From the NCBI RefSeq assembly GCF_003977595.1, contig NZ_RYYR01000005.1:1-64000 (forward strand): DNA of 64,000 bases. The letters are read 5' to 3'. A program made the translations under genes and the position numbers. This document shows, piece by piece, positions 45,307 through 54,394 of this stretch; position 1 is the first letter of the stretch, and each line of letters starts with the position of its first letter. The DNA comes from Lysinibacillus antri. GTDB taxonomy: Bacteria > Bacillota > Bacilli > Bacillales_A > Planococcaceae. Under the pieces are notes generated by a model that saw only the letters and a list, made by a program, of their open reading frames with translations, did no database searches and was not told the origin of the DNA.

Positions 45307-46041
45307 TTAATCGATTTTACCAGTATCTGCAAGCACACGTAACAATTTTACTTCATGCTTTGTTAATTGACGGTATTCACCCGGAACAAGACCACCTAAG
45401 TCTAAAAAGGCAAAACGCTCTCTTTTTAGTTTCACTACAGGTGTTCCAATCGCTTCAAACATGCGACGTACTTGTCGGTTTCTTCCTTCATGAATGGTAA
45501 TTTCGCAAATTGCTTTTCCAGCTTTTTCGTCAAATGAAGTCATACTCACTTTTGCAGGGGCTGTTTTGCCATCCTCTAATTTAATCCCACGTTGTAATTT
45601 TTTTAATCCTTCAATTGTTGGTACACCTTTTACACGGGCAATATAGGTTTTATCAATTTTAAATTTAGGGTGTGTCATTTGATAAGCAAATTCCCCATCA
45701 TTTGTCAGTAATAATAAGCCCGATGTATCATAATCAAGGCGTCCTACAGGAAAAATACGTTCCGTTACATGTTTCTTGAATAAATCCGTTACTGTTTTCC
45801 GTCCTTTATCATCTGTAACAGCAGAAATCACACCACGCGGCTTATATAATAAGAAGTATACTTTATCTTCTTTTTCTAGTTTAACCCCATTTACTTCAAT
45901 TGTGTCAGAAGTGGAAACTTTTGTTCCTAATTCTTTTACGACCTTCCCATTGACCTTTACTTTTCCTTCTAGAATTAATGCTTCGGCTTTTCGTCTCGAT
46001 GCAACGCCCGCATAAGCAATCACTTTTTGTAATCTTTCCAT
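45307..46041 (-). CDS. rluB: 23S rRNA pseudouridine synthase RluB
   Basis: 244 residues: an S4 RNA-binding domain (MERLQKVIAYAGVASRRKAEALILEGKVKVNG) then a RsuA-family catalytic domain with the aspartate in FPVGRLDYDTSGLLLLTNDG and EITIHEGRNRQVRRMFEAIG. It modifies 23S rRNA near the peptidyl transferase centre. AGGTGAG precedes the ATG. It is directly upstream of resABC, as in B. subtilis. Confidence 0.95.
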   Translation of the reverse strand: MERLQKVIAYAGVASRRKAEALILEGKVKVNGKVVKELGTKVSTSDTIEVNGVKLEKEDKVYFLLYKPRGVISAVTDDKGRKTVTDLFKKHVTERIFPVGRLDYDTSGLLLLTNDGEFAYQMTHPKFKIDKTYIARVKGVPTIEGLKKLQRGIKLEDGKTAPAKVSMTSFDEKAGKAICEITIHEGRNRQVRRMFEAIGTPVVKLKRERFAFLDLGGLVPGEYRQLTKHEVKLLRVLADTGKID

Positions 46042-46387
46042 TTTATCTCACCTTGTCCATTTCACGTTTTATGAATCTGTTGAAAATTATGTCACAATCT
46101 GTCGCAATATTAAAGGAAAATAGCTTAATTCATAAGTAATTTCATTATTTTAAAAAAGTACAGATTAATTTTCCTGAATACCAACAACGGCACACGCAAT
46201 TGTAAATTATTCCATATAATACTATTTGAAGATGTAAAAAAAATTATACTCAAAATAATCTGACTTCTTATTACTTGTAAATTAGTTTGTGCTTAACATA
46301 CAAAAAATAAGACTGCTTAATGTGCAGTCCTAAAAGAGTTTAACGTTATTTAAATAATAAGGTTTCATCTTTTATACATTTTTTCCA
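46042..46387. other. Gene-free gap where spmA-spmB would be expected
   Basis: About 345 AT-rich bases between dacB and rluB. I see only the dacB terminator (46311-46329) and no remnant of spmA or spmB, which occupy this position in B. subtilis. Confidence 0.6.
46302..46330 (-). terminator. Terminator of dacB
   Basis: GGACTGC and GCAGTC pair (46330-46324 with 46316-46311, minus strand) around a 7-base loop, followed by TTATTTTTTG. Confidence 0.75.
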
Positions 46388-47377
46388 TTACTTGATATCC
46401 ACTCTTGTTGCGTATATACTTTCATTCTTTAACATGACATGCCAAATGCCAAACTCGTCCTGTTTTCTTGAAAGATGTAAAACATTTTGAAGTTCTTTTT
46501 CTTCTTCTGGTTTTAACAATATACTAATCGGTTTTTTTAGTTCAATTGTTTTATCCTCTGTCGCTTTATACTCCCCTTTTTCCGCTACTGTCACATAGTC
46601 GTATTCTGAAAATACTTTATTTGCAAGCGATTTATGTACTTGCCAGTCATTGGATTCGCTTAACGTCACGACAACTACCTTCTTGCCATCTTCTTCAAAA
46701 TAGGTTGCTAATGTTCGTCCAGCTACTTTTGTAAAACCTGTTTTCCCTGCTAACGCTCCTACTTGTTGACGAAGTAATTTATGTTTATTTTGCCACGTTA
46801 CTCCGTTTTTTGAAGGACTTTTATAATTGATAGTTGAAGCAATCTTTCTAAATTTTTCGTTTTGCATAGCAATACGTAACATTTGGGCAGTATCATAGGC
46901 AGAAGAAAGATGTAAATCATTATGAAGGCCGGATGGGTTTGTAAAATACGTATTATCTAATCCATATAAATACGCTTTTTCATTCATCATATCTGCAAAG
47001 CCTTCAATCGAACCACCTGTGTGCTCAGCTAAAGCATAGGCTGCATCATTGCCGGATCGAAGCATTAATCCGTATAGTAGCTCTTCGATGGTTACCTTTT
47101 CACCTGGTTCTAAATAAATAGAAGAACCTTCACTAAGTGCTGCTTGTCTCGTAATCTCAACTTCTTCGTCTAACTCATTATTTTCAATGGCTATAAGAGC
47201 TGTCCACATTTTCGTTAAACTGGCAATTGGCATTTGTTGATGCACATTACTACCTAATAGTAACCTACCAGTATCCGCATCGATGACAGCATAAGATGCG
47301 TTTGCCGCCTGTGTTACAGAAAAAAAGATTAAAAACGAACAAATACTAGCAAAAAATAGTTTGGTCAACCTTTTCAA
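46388..47377 (-). CDS. dacB: D-alanyl-D-alanine carboxypeptidase, DacB-like (sporulation PBP5*)
   Basis: 329 residues: a signal peptide (about 1-27) then a penicillin-binding peptidase S11 domain with SLTK (53-56), SGN (108-110) and KTG in GALAGKTGFT, followed by a short C-terminal beta domain. It trims peptidoglycan pentapeptides. By position next to scpAB it corresponds to dacB, which shapes spore cortex; it is shorter than the usual 380 residues and lacks an obvious C-terminal membrane anchor. The TTG start has GGAGTGG upstream. Confidence 0.88.
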   Translation of the reverse strand: MKRLTKLFFASICSFLIFFSVTQAANASYAVIDADTGRLLLGSNVHQQMPIASLTKMWTALIAIENNELDEEVEITRQAALSEGSSIYLEPGEKVTIEELLYGLMLRSGNDAAYALAEHTGGSIEGFADMMNEKAYLYGLDNTYFTNPSGLHNDLHLSSAYDTAQMLRIAMQNEKFRKIASTINYKSPSKNGVTWQNKHKLLRQQVGALAGKTGFTKVAGRTLATYFEEDGKKVVVVTLSESNDWQVHKSLANKVFSEYDYVTVAEKGEYKATEDKTIELKKPISILLKPEEEKELQNVLHLSRKQDEFGIWHVMLKNESIYATRVDIK

Positions 47378-47405
47378 TAAGCCACTCCTTTTACAAATTA
47401 CTATA

Positions 47406-47480
47406 AGAAAAGCGAAAGGCGCTGGCGAAAGCTCTGAAGGTTCTTTCGATTAAGCTCATGCCTGTAGCTAGTCGCTATTC
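47406..47480. repeat. Degenerate copy of the dispersed intergenic repeat
   Basis: AGAAAAGCGAAAGGCGCTGG opens it and CTGTAGCTAGTCGC closes it; the middle is shortened compared with the copy at 38864. Confidence 0.6.
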
Positions 47481-47504
47481 AAAACGAAACGATTTATACT
47501 TTTC

Positions 47505-48092
47505 TCATTCCGCATTAAATGCTTCTTGGAACTTTGTCATAAATAAATCCGTTTCTTCATTATCATCAAGTAGTTCACCTTCTGGCAATGGAGGAAGTTC
47601 TTTAATATTTTCTAGTCCAAAGTAATTTAAAAACTCTTTTGTCGTACCGTAAAGAATTGCACGACCAGTCCCATCTGCTCGTCCAACCTCTTGGATCAGG
47701 GCACGAGAAATTAGGGTTTGAATTGGGCGTTCACTTTTTACACCGCGTAAATCTTCAATTTCGACTCTTGTAATTGGCTGCTTGTACGCTATGATGGCTA
47801 ATACTTCTAATGAAGCTGTGGAAAGTACATGACTATTTGGATTTTCTACAAGCTTTTTAATCGTTTCTGCCATTTCTGGTTTTGTTGTAATTTGATATGT
47901 ACCTGCTAACGTCTTTAACGTAATACCTCGTTCTTCGTTGTCATTATAGTTCGTTTCGAGCTCACTGAGGGCCGCTTCAATTTCCATCGTTTCCACTTCT
48001 AAAATTTTAGATAATTGGTTAATTGTTAAACCATCATCACCAACTACGAAAAGAAGGGCTTCAATTTTGCTCATCAATTTGTTCAAGTTCAT
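47505..48092 (-). CDS. scpB: Segregation and condensation protein ScpB
   Basis: 195 residues with paired winged-helix domains (SKIEALLFVVGDDGLTINQLSKIL... and TASLEVLAIIAYKQPITRVEIEDLRGVKSERPIQTLISRALI). It forms the condensin complex with SMC and ScpA. The ATG at 48092 has GGAGG 9 bases upstream, inside the scpA reading frame, giving a 32-base overlap. Confidence 0.96.
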   Translation of the reverse strand: MNLNKLMSKIEALLFVVGDDGLTINQLSKILEVETMEIEAALSELETNYNDNEERGITLKTLAGTYQITTKPEMAETIKKLVENPNSHVLSTASLEVLAIIAYKQPITRVEIEDLRGVKSERPIQTLISRALIQEVGRADGTGRAILYGTTKEFLNYFGLENIKELPPLPEGELLDDNEETDLFMTKFQEAFNAE

Positions 48093-48840
48093 CTAAAGTT
48101 GCCTCCTTCTGCAAAGTGACGGTTAAATCTTCAAAGTTATGTTGTTGTTCAACAAAGACAACATGGCGTTTCATTAACTCGAGTAATGATAAAAAGGTTA
48201 CGATAATCGTTGCTTTGTCTTCATAAGGAAAAAGGTCCGAAAAACTAGATTTCCCCCCATGTAGTTTTAATGAATCAATAACAGCGACCATTTGCGCTTT
48301 TACAGAGATTTCTTGCCTCGCTACTCGAGTAGATAACGGCTTTTTCAGTTGCTTACGACGAAGTAATTTTTGAAAGGCACTTAACATATCGTAAACATTC
48401 ACATTTGCATCAAAGAGAGCAAGTTGTTCATCAGGTGTAAAAGCAGATAAATCACTTGGAGGACGCGTAAACACTTGAGCTCTCTCTGCTTCGAGGGTTT
48501 TTAATTCCGTTGCGGCTTCTTTATATTTTTTATATTCGATTAATTTTATTACAAGTTCTTCACGTGGATCAGGTCCGTCCACTTCGAATTCAGCATCTTC
48601 CATTTCTCCTTCATGGATAGGAAGAAGCATTCGACTTTTTATTGCTAAAAGTGTAGCCGCCATAACAAGATATTCACTTGCTTCATTTAGCTCGAGTACT
48701 TTCATCGCATGGATATGATCTATATATTGTGCTGTTAATTCTGCCATTGGAATATCGTATATATCAATTTCCAAACGGTTAATTAAATGTAATAATAAAT
48801 CAAGAGGTCCAGTGAAGGCTTCTAATTTTACTTCATACAT
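48061..48840 (-). CDS. scpA: Segregation and condensation protein ScpA
   Basis: 259 residues, kleisin family: the N-terminal SMC-contact helix region VKLEAFTGPLDLLLHLINRLEIDIYDIPMAELTAQYIDHI and the C-terminal winged helix (SFSDLFPYEDKATIIVTFLSLLELMKRHVVFVEQ). It bridges SMC heads. AGGTGG precedes the ATG. It is the first gene of scpAB. Confidence 0.96.
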   Translation of the reverse strand: MYEVKLEAFTGPLDLLLHLINRLEIDIYDIPMAELTAQYIDHIHAMKVLELNEASEYLVMAATLLAIKSRMLLPIHEGEMEDAEFEVDGPDPREELVIKLIEYKKYKEAATELKTLEAERAQVFTRPPSDLSAFTPDEQLALFDANVNVYDMLSAFQKLLRRKQLKKPLSTRVARQEISVKAQMVAVIDSLKLHGGKSSFSDLFPYEDKATIIVTFLSLLELMKRHVVFVEQQHNFEDLTVTLQKEATLDELEQIDEQN

Positions 48841-48882
48841 AGGTCAACCACCTGACGTTTGTTGTTCAACTAGGCGAATCCT

Positions 48883-48921
48883 TAGAAAAGCGAAAGCAGC
48901 TCGCGAAAACTGGAGACTTTC
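48883..48921. repeat. Fragment of the dispersed intergenic repeat
   Basis: AGAAAAGCGAAAGCAGCTCG followed by CGAAAACTGGAGACTTTC matches the start of the family; the rest is lost. Confidence 0.5.
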
Positions 48922-48982
48922 AAATTCCTAAATGAAAAATAGCCTACATTTCAAATTTTAGTATAGAGGAAAGAGGTATAGA

Positions 48983-49483
48983 ATGCATCCATTGTTTCAT
49001 TCATTGTTTGTCGATTATTGTACATATTTCAATGGCAATCAAGATTATTTCGAATGCCACGAAGTATTGGAAGAATATTGGAAAGAATGTGCACCTGGCG
49101 ATAAAAATCACCCATTGGTAGGATATGTCCAATTGGCTACAGGCATGTATCATTGGCGCCGAAATAATAAAAATGGTGCTAGAAAAATATTAAAAAAAGC
49201 GTTAAATAACTTTTCTAAAAATGAGTTATCACCGTTTTTTGCATTTATAGATTATGCGAAATTATATCGTGACTGTGAAAATTGCATTGCGACGATCGAA
49301 AAAGATATGCCTTTCCAGCTCATTAAGTTAAGCATTACGAACAAAGAGCTTTCTACTATCGTTAATGAAAAAATAAAAGAACTTCCTATACTTTCTACAG
49401 AATATCTTCTTCATAAACATATGCTTCGCGATCGTTCAGATATTCTTAAAGCACGGGATGAAAAAATAAGAAGAAGAGGCTGA
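48983..49483 (+). CDS. DUF309 protein (YpuF-like)
   Basis: 166 residues. The DUF309 motif FNGNQDYFECHEVLEEYWKE..HPLVGYVQLATGMYHWRRNNKNGA is clear; its His/Glu/Arg pattern could bind a ligand or metal, but no activity is known to me. It stands divergent from scpA and convergent with ribT. GAGGAAAGAGG precedes the ATG. Confidence 0.88.
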   Translation: MHPLFHSLFVDYCTYFNGNQDYFECHEVLEEYWKECAPGDKNHPLVGYVQLATGMYHWRRNNKNGARKILKKALNNFSKNELSPFFAFIDYAKLYRDCENCIATIEKDMPFQLIKLSITNKELSTIVNEKIKELPILSTEYLLHKHMLRDRSDILKARDEKIRRRG

Positions 49484-49490
49484 CGCTAAA

Positions 49491-49856
49491 TTAGTCGTCT
49501 GCCTCTTCTAAAATTGGTAAACATTTTTCGATAAAAGGTACCGTATCTTGGTTTGCTTTTATCTCTTTATATTGACCTGTTTTTTGTAGTTCTTTAAGCA
49601 TTTTGATGGCTATTCCTTCTCCACGATACGAAGGTATAACAGTTATATGTTGTATTGTCGCAACATGATCCTCATCTAAAATTCCAACAATCCCAATATA
49701 TTCTTCATCTTTTTTCCATAAGAATAAGTGCCAATTGTCAACTTGTTCATATGTTTGAATCGTTTCCATCAAACGTTTAACATCTTTTTCTTGTGGCATA
49801 AATGATAGAAGACCCATTGCTATTTTTTCTAAAGATTTTTTATAGCGAATTAACAT
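49491..49856 (-). CDS. ribT: GNAT acetyltransferase RibT
   Basis: About 121 residues. The beginning MLIRYKKSLEKIAMGLLSFM matches B. subtilis RibT closely, and a GNAT acetyl-CoA loop (VIPSYRGEGIAIKMLKEL) is present. RibT is usually the last gene of the ribDEAHT operon; here it is separate from riboflavin genes. Its substrate is unknown. The start at 49856 follows homology; an ATG 9 bases earlier is also possible. Confidence 0.87.
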   Translation of the reverse strand: MLIRYKKSLEKIAMGLLSFMPQEKDVKRLMETIQTYEQVDNWHLFLWKKDEEYIGIVGILDEDHVATIQHITVIPSYRGEGIAIKMLKELQKTGQYKEIKANQDTVPFIEKCLPILEEADD

Positions 49857-49960
49857 GAATAACATTCCCTCATTTTCTATCGGTACAACATCTTTAAATA
49901 TCCTACACGATTTAAGCTAGAGATGCAACTTTATTCCCATAAACTACCATGTTATGTAAT

Positions 49961-50071
49961 TTACTCTAAAGATGTATTTGGGATGATGACATAAAGATAA
50001 AATAACGCCCAAGCTAAACAAAACACTAACATAATGCCTAGAAGCCACCATTTAGATAGTTTCACTTTCAT
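49961..50071 (-). CDS. Unannotated 36-residue single-span membrane protein
   Basis: An ORF beginning MKVKLSKWWLLGIMLVFCLA and ending VIIPNTSLE. A basic amphipathic start is followed by one hydrophobic helix and a short polar end. GAGGG, overlapping the last codons of lysA, lies 9 bases before the ATG, so it could be read from the lysA transcript. Its gene-like features are the ribosome site, position and typical small-membrane-protein layout; conservation is not tested. Confidence 0.55.
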   Translation of the reverse strand: MKVKLSKWWLLGIMLVFCLAWALFYLYVIIPNTSLE

Positions 50072-50077
50072 TTTGTA

Positions 50078-51394
50078 TTACCCTCGATTCAGTGTAAAAG
50101 GAAGATCATTCTGCACAATGTTCTCATATGATTCTCTTTGAATTGCAAGCTGGTGCTGTCCATTCTCTACAAATACTACTGCTGGGCGTGGCACACGATT
50201 ATAGTTTGAAGCCATTGAATAGCCATATGCACCCGTACAGAAAATAGCTAAAGTATCGCCTGGTTCAGCTGTTTGTAGACGAGCATCCACGATTAATTTA
50301 TCGCCAGACTCACAAAGTTTACCAGCTACCGTATATGTACTTTCCTTTTGTTCATTCGCTTTATTCGCAATCACTGCTTCGTACTTTGCATCATATAATG
50401 CTGGACGAATATTATCACTCATCCCACCGTCAACAGCGATGTACTCACGAACATTTGGAACTGTTTTTTGTGAACCAACTGTATATAAAGATGTACCAGC
50501 ATCCCCAACAAGTGAACGTCCTGGCTCAATCCAAATTTCAGGTAAGTTTAAGTTTAACTTTGCACAAAACGCTTGAACCGTTTTAATCATCTCTTCTACA
50601 TAAACTTGTGGTTCAAGTGGTTTGTCCTCTTCCGTATAACGAATACCGAAGCCTCCACCTAAATTTAACACTGTGCACTCAAAACCATATTCTTTATTCC
50701 ATGCACCAATTTTTTGCATTAATTTTTCAGCAGCTAAACTAAAGCCATCTGTTTCAAAAATTTGTGAACCGATATGACAATGTAAGCCCAGTAGTTGTAG
50801 GAATTGGTGGTCTTTTACTTGTTGGAACGCTTCATCTGCTTGTCCATTATTTAAGTCAAAGCCAAATTTCGAATCCGCTTGTCCTGTCGTAATGAAGTCA
50901 TGGGTATGCGCCTCCACACCTGGAGTAACACGAAGTAAAATACGCATTGATTGTTGTTTAATTTCTGAAATTTGTTTTAATAAATCAATTTCATAGTAAT
51001 TGTCCACTACGATACAACCAATTTTTGTATCAAATGCTAATTCTAATTCAGCATAAGATTTGTTGTTGCCGTGGAAATGAATTCTTTCAGCAGGAAAACC
51101 AGATTTAATTGCTGTATATAACTCCCCGCCAGATACAACATCTAAAGATAAGTTTTCTTCTTGTGCCAGTTGATAGATCGCCACACAAGAAAAGGCCTTT
51201 GATGCATAGGCCACTTCAGCTTTCACATCTAATTTTTTGAATGTTTCGATAAATCCACGTGCGCGATCGCGAATTAATTCAAGATCATAAACGAAAAGTG
51301 GAGTGCCGTAAGAATTTGCAAGCTCTACTGCATCAACTCCACCAATCGTTAAATGTCCATTTTCATTAATTTTTTGAGTTCCGTATAAGTGCAT
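50078..51394 (-). CDS. lysA: Diaminopimelate decarboxylase
   Basis: 438 residues, PLP-dependent fold III decarboxylase. The lysine Schiff-base motif is AEVAYASKAFSC, the phosphate loop is LNLGGGFGIRY, and IWIEPGRSLVGDAG and KLCESGDKL follow. It makes lysine from meso-diaminopimelate. The ATG at 51394 follows GGGGGAG; a 26-codon extension runs into a repeat and is rejected. It is downstream of spoVAF, as in B. subtilis. No lysine riboswitch was seen. Confidence 0.96.
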   Translation of the reverse strand: MHLYGTQKINENGHLTIGGVDAVELANSYGTPLFVYDLELIRDRARGFIETFKKLDVKAEVAYASKAFSCVAIYQLAQEENLSLDVVSGGELYTAIKSGFPAERIHFHGNNKSYAELELAFDTKIGCIVVDNYYEIDLLKQISEIKQQSMRILLRVTPGVEAHTHDFITTGQADSKFGFDLNNGQADEAFQQVKDHQFLQLLGLHCHIGSQIFETDGFSLAAEKLMQKIGAWNKEYGFECTVLNLGGGFGIRYTEEDKPLEPQVYVEEMIKTVQAFCAKLNLNLPEIWIEPGRSLVGDAGTSLYTVGSQKTVPNVREYIAVDGGMSDNIRPALYDAKYEAVIANKANEQKESTYTVAGKLCESGDKLIVDARLQTAEPGDTLAIFCTGAYGYSMASNYNRVPRPAVVFVENGQHQLAIQRESYENIVQNDLPFTLNRG

Positions 51395-51412
51395 ATTTTT
51401 CTCCCCCGTTGC

Positions 51413-51534
51413 AAGAAAAGCGAAGAACGCTCGCTTAAGCTCCGACAGACACTGTAGACTTTCGACTAGCATGCTTGCATGCGTAGGAGGAAGTTAAAGT
51501 GGCCAAGGAGCTAGCGTTCGTAGCTAGACACTAT
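51413..51534. repeat. Copy of the dispersed intergenic repeat before lysA
   Basis: 122 bases from AAGAAAAGCGAAGAACGCTCG to TAGCTAGACAC, with AGCTCCGACAGACACTG and GCATGCTTGCATGCGTAGG shared with the copy at 38864. It ends about 20 bases before the lysA start, so it is in the leader of lysA. Confidence 0.75.
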
Positions 51535-51600
51535 TCTTAAAATCTAAAATCACCTTATGATGAACTTTATCATAGGAATAGCCTTTCACGCAACGATTGA

Positions 51601-53061
51601 TTATGCACGTTTTCTTTGTTTTGCACCGACAAGATAAGGTCTGATTGCATCGTCTGCCATTGGGAAACGGATGAATACTCGTGTAAATGCTTTTGGAAAG
51701 AATGGAACAAGCGGCCACATGTACGGAACTTGCATTGGCTTGAGTGCACACAAGTAGGAGAATATTAGGAATAGTGATATAAAGAATCCACTCACTCCTG
51801 CGACGGCGGTGGCAATGATAATGAAAAATTGGAAATACTTCATTGCAGAACTAAGCTCATAGGTCGGAATCGAGAACGAGAATATGGCCGTTACCGCTGT
51901 GTACAATACGACTTCCGGCGAGAACAATCCAACATCAATGGCAATTTGACCAATGATAATACCAGCCACTAAACCCATTGCGGTAGATAAAGGGGTTGGC
52001 GTGTGTATTGCAGCGATCCGCAAATATTCTAACCCGAGGTGCGCAATGATTATTTGTAAAAACAATGGTAATGTAGATTTTTCTTTGGAGCCAATAAACT
52101 CCAATGCTTTTGGTAAATATTCTTCATGGGTGGCGAGTAAATACCAAATTGGCAACAAAGTTAAAGTCAAAATAGCAGCTGTGTATCGTAGCAATCGAAT
52201 GCCTGTACCGATAAATGGGGCTTGTCGATATTCTTCTGCATGTTGTAATAGGTGAAACATTGAAATCGGCACAATAATGACAGAAGGAGACGTATCGACA
52301 ATAATTGCAATATGTCCCTCTAACAAATGGGCGGCAACGATATCGGGTCTTTCGGAATACCTAACAAAAGGCAACGGGTGGAATCTTTGTTTAAAAAGCC
52401 ATTCCTCAAGAGATTTGTCGGACATCGTTAACCCATCATGTTGAATCTCTTTCAACCTTTTTTTAATCCACTTTAAATGCTTCGTGTTAACAATATCTTT
52501 CATATACGCAATGGCCACATCGGTTTGCCCTAAAGTAGATATTTTGTGCAGTTCAAAACGTAATTGAGGATCGCGAATTCTGCGTCGAATTAATGCCGTG
52601 TTTAACATAATATTCTCTGCAAAACCATCACGCGAACCTCGAATTACTTTTTCATTATCCGGTTCATCTGGTTGACGTCCTGGATAGCTTCTTAGCTCCA
52701 ATACATACCCATAGCCACTCTGTGTAATAATACCGACTTGGCCACTTAAAACGCCTAGTAAAAATTCATTTTTATCTTTTGGTTCAGATTTACCATAGAA
52801 ATTAAAATGATTATTAAAATATTCTGCCTCATCTTTAATTTCTTGCTTGGAATCTACGCCATGACTAACATCATATAAAAGAGGTGTTAGTTGAACGGTT
52901 ATCGTAGCTCCATCTACCAACCCACTAATATAAACACAAAGAATCGGTAAATCTCTTACATGAAGATCCTTAATACAAATATCGAAGGACTCATCTTTAC
53001 CAAATTTACCGTACAAAAAATCTTTTGCTTCATCTAAAGATGCAAATATTTTGTTACTCAT
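51601..53061 (-). CDS. spoVAF: Spore germination protein SpoVAF (GerA-family)
   Basis: 486 residues, GerA-like: a soluble N-terminal half and C-terminal membrane helices (about 290-430), with PFPFVRYSERPDIVAAHLLEGHIAIIVDTSPSVIIVP-type sequence (here HPLPFVRYSERPD) typical of the family. SpoVAF assists germinant receptors or channel opening in the spore inner membrane. Its start overlaps the sigF stop by 4 bases. In B. subtilis spoVAA to spoVAE lie between; none is here. Confidence 0.92.
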   Translation of the reverse strand: MSNKIFASLDEAKDFLYGKFGKDESFDICIKDLHVRDLPILCVYISGLVDGATITVQLTPLLYDVSHGVDSKQEIKDEAEYFNNHFNFYGKSEPKDKNEFLLGVLSGQVGIITQSGYGYVLELRSYPGRQPDEPDNEKVIRGSRDGFAENIMLNTALIRRRIRDPQLRFELHKISTLGQTDVAIAYMKDIVNTKHLKWIKKRLKEIQHDGLTMSDKSLEEWLFKQRFHPLPFVRYSERPDIVAAHLLEGHIAIIVDTSPSVIIVPISMFHLLQHAEEYRQAPFIGTGIRLLRYTAAILTLTLLPIWYLLATHEEYLPKALEFIGSKEKSTLPLFLQIIIAHLGLEYLRIAAIHTPTPLSTAMGLVAGIIIGQIAIDVGLFSPEVVLYTAVTAIFSFSIPTYELSSAMKYFQFFIIIATAVAGVSGFFISLFLIFSYLCALKPMQVPYMWPLVPFFPKAFTRVFIRFPMADDAIRPYLVGAKQRKRA

Positions 53062-53846
53062 TTATTCACCGTCTTTTTTGTAGTTCGTGATGAATTTGTA
53101 TCCATCCAAGACTTAAGTTGCGCTAAAATTTTCTTTTCTAAACGCGAAACTTGAACTTGGGAAATTCCTAACCTTTCTGCAATATCGGTTTGTGTTAAAT
53201 CTAAGTAATATCTTAAATAAATGATGGCTTGTTCTCGTTTATCGAGTTTTGTCAGTACTTCCTTTAACGGAATATAATGAAACGGCAATTCGGACTTTTC
53301 ATCTTTCATTTGATCCATTAAAGTAATGGAATCCCCTTCAGATTCAAATAATTGTTCATGAAGTGATGCCGGATCCCGCATTGCATCCGTTGCAACGAGG
53401 ACTTCATCTTGCGTTACGCCTAAAATTTCAGCAAGTTCGGATATGGAAGGCGGTTTTTCATTCGTTTTTAAATATTCATCCGTTGCGTGACGAATTTTAT
53501 AATTTAACTCGCGAATAGACCGACTTACCTTTACCATCCCATCATCCCGTAAGAAACGCTGAATCTCCCCAATAATCATGGGTACGGCGTAAGTAGAGAA
53601 TTTCACATCGTAGGATAGATCAAATTTATCAACAGATTTCATTAGTCCAATACATCCGATTTGGAATAAATCTTCAAGCTCTACTCCCCGAGAAGCAAAG
53701 CGTTGCACAATCGACCAAACGAGCCGTGTATTGCCTTCAATCATTTGTTTTCTTGCTTCAACATCACCAGATTGAGCTTTGCCGATAAGCTCGCGCATTT
53801 CCTCCTGTGTCAACAAAACATTGGACGGCTGTTCGATTGTCCTCAT
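53058..53846 (-). CDS. sigF: Forespore sigma factor SigF
   Basis: About 262 residues with regions 2 (NTRLVWSIVQRFASRGVELEDLFQIGCIGLMKSVDKFDLSYDVKFSTYAVPMIIGEIQRFLRDDG), 3 and 4 (LDKREQAIIYLRYYLDLTQTDIAERLGISQVQVSRLEKKIL). It drives the first forespore programme and is held by SpoIIAB. The exact start is unsure: ATG at 53846 lies right after GAGGGGG, with a GTG at 53852 and TTG codons at 53864 and 53870 as alternatives. It sits 80-105 bases after spoIIAB. Confidence 0.95.
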   Translation of the reverse strand: MRTIEQPSNVLLTQEEMRELIGKAQSGDVEARKQMIEGNTRLVWSIVQRFASRGVELEDLFQIGCIGLMKSVDKFDLSYDVKFSTYAVPMIIGEIQRFLRDDGMVKVSRSIRELNYKIRHATDEYLKTNEKPPSISELAEILGVTQDEVLVATDAMRDPASLHEQLFESEGDSITLMDQMKDEKSELPFHYIPLKEVLTKLDKREQAIIYLRYYLDLTQTDIAERLGISQVQVSRLEKKILAQLKSWMDTNSSRTTKKTVNK

Positions 53847-53950
53847 CCCCCTCACTTCTATCAAATACAACTGTATTTGCGTCCATAATTTTTTAAAAGC
53901 TGCAATGCTCTAACAGAAACAAAACTGGTTGGAAACTCAGAAAACATGAC

Positions 53951-54394
53951 TTACGAAATTTGAGGCATTTTTACTGAGTAAAATTTTTTCGAAAAAGTAA
54001 TGACCGTTCCAACATTTGGCTCGGATTCTACTTGCAAATCATCTGCAAAGCTTTCCATAATCGTAAAGCCCATGCCCGAACGTTCCATTTCTGCTTTTGA
54101 CGTAAATAATGGCTCCATCGCTTTCTTTACATCAAAAATACCTTTTCCATTGTCTTTCACAGCGACTGAAACAATATCGCCCTCTCGCACTGCATGGACT
54201 GTGACTAACCCTTTTCCATCCTCGTCATAGCCATGAATAATAGCATTCGATACAGCCTCTGAAACAATTGTTTTAAACTCTGACAGTTCGTCAATCGTTG
54301 GATCAAGCTGTGCAACAAAACTCGTAATGGCCATTCTCGCAAGACTTTCATTTTCACTAATCGCTACAAATGAAAGCGTCATTTCGTTATCCAT
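53951..54394 (-). CDS. spoIIAB: Anti-sigma F factor/serine kinase SpoIIAB
   Basis: 147 residues, GHKL-type ATPase: N box FKTIVSEAVSNAIIHGY, G1 VAVKDNGKGIFDVKKAMEP and G2 ERSGMGFTIMESFAD. It binds SigF and phosphorylates SpoIIAA. It overlaps spoIIAA by 8 bases. Confidence 0.97.
   Translation of the reverse strand: MDNEMTLSFVAISENESLARMAITSFVAQLDPTIDELSEFKTIVSEAVSNAIIHGYDEDGKGLVTVHAVREGDIVSVAVKDNGKGIFDVKKAMEPLFTSKAEMERSGMGFTIMESFADDLQVESEPNVGTVITFSKKFYSVKMPQIS

Noticed and set aside
51395-51600. Lysine riboswitch expected before lysA
   Set aside because: The leader is occupied by a dispersed repeat; conserved L-box segments were not found.
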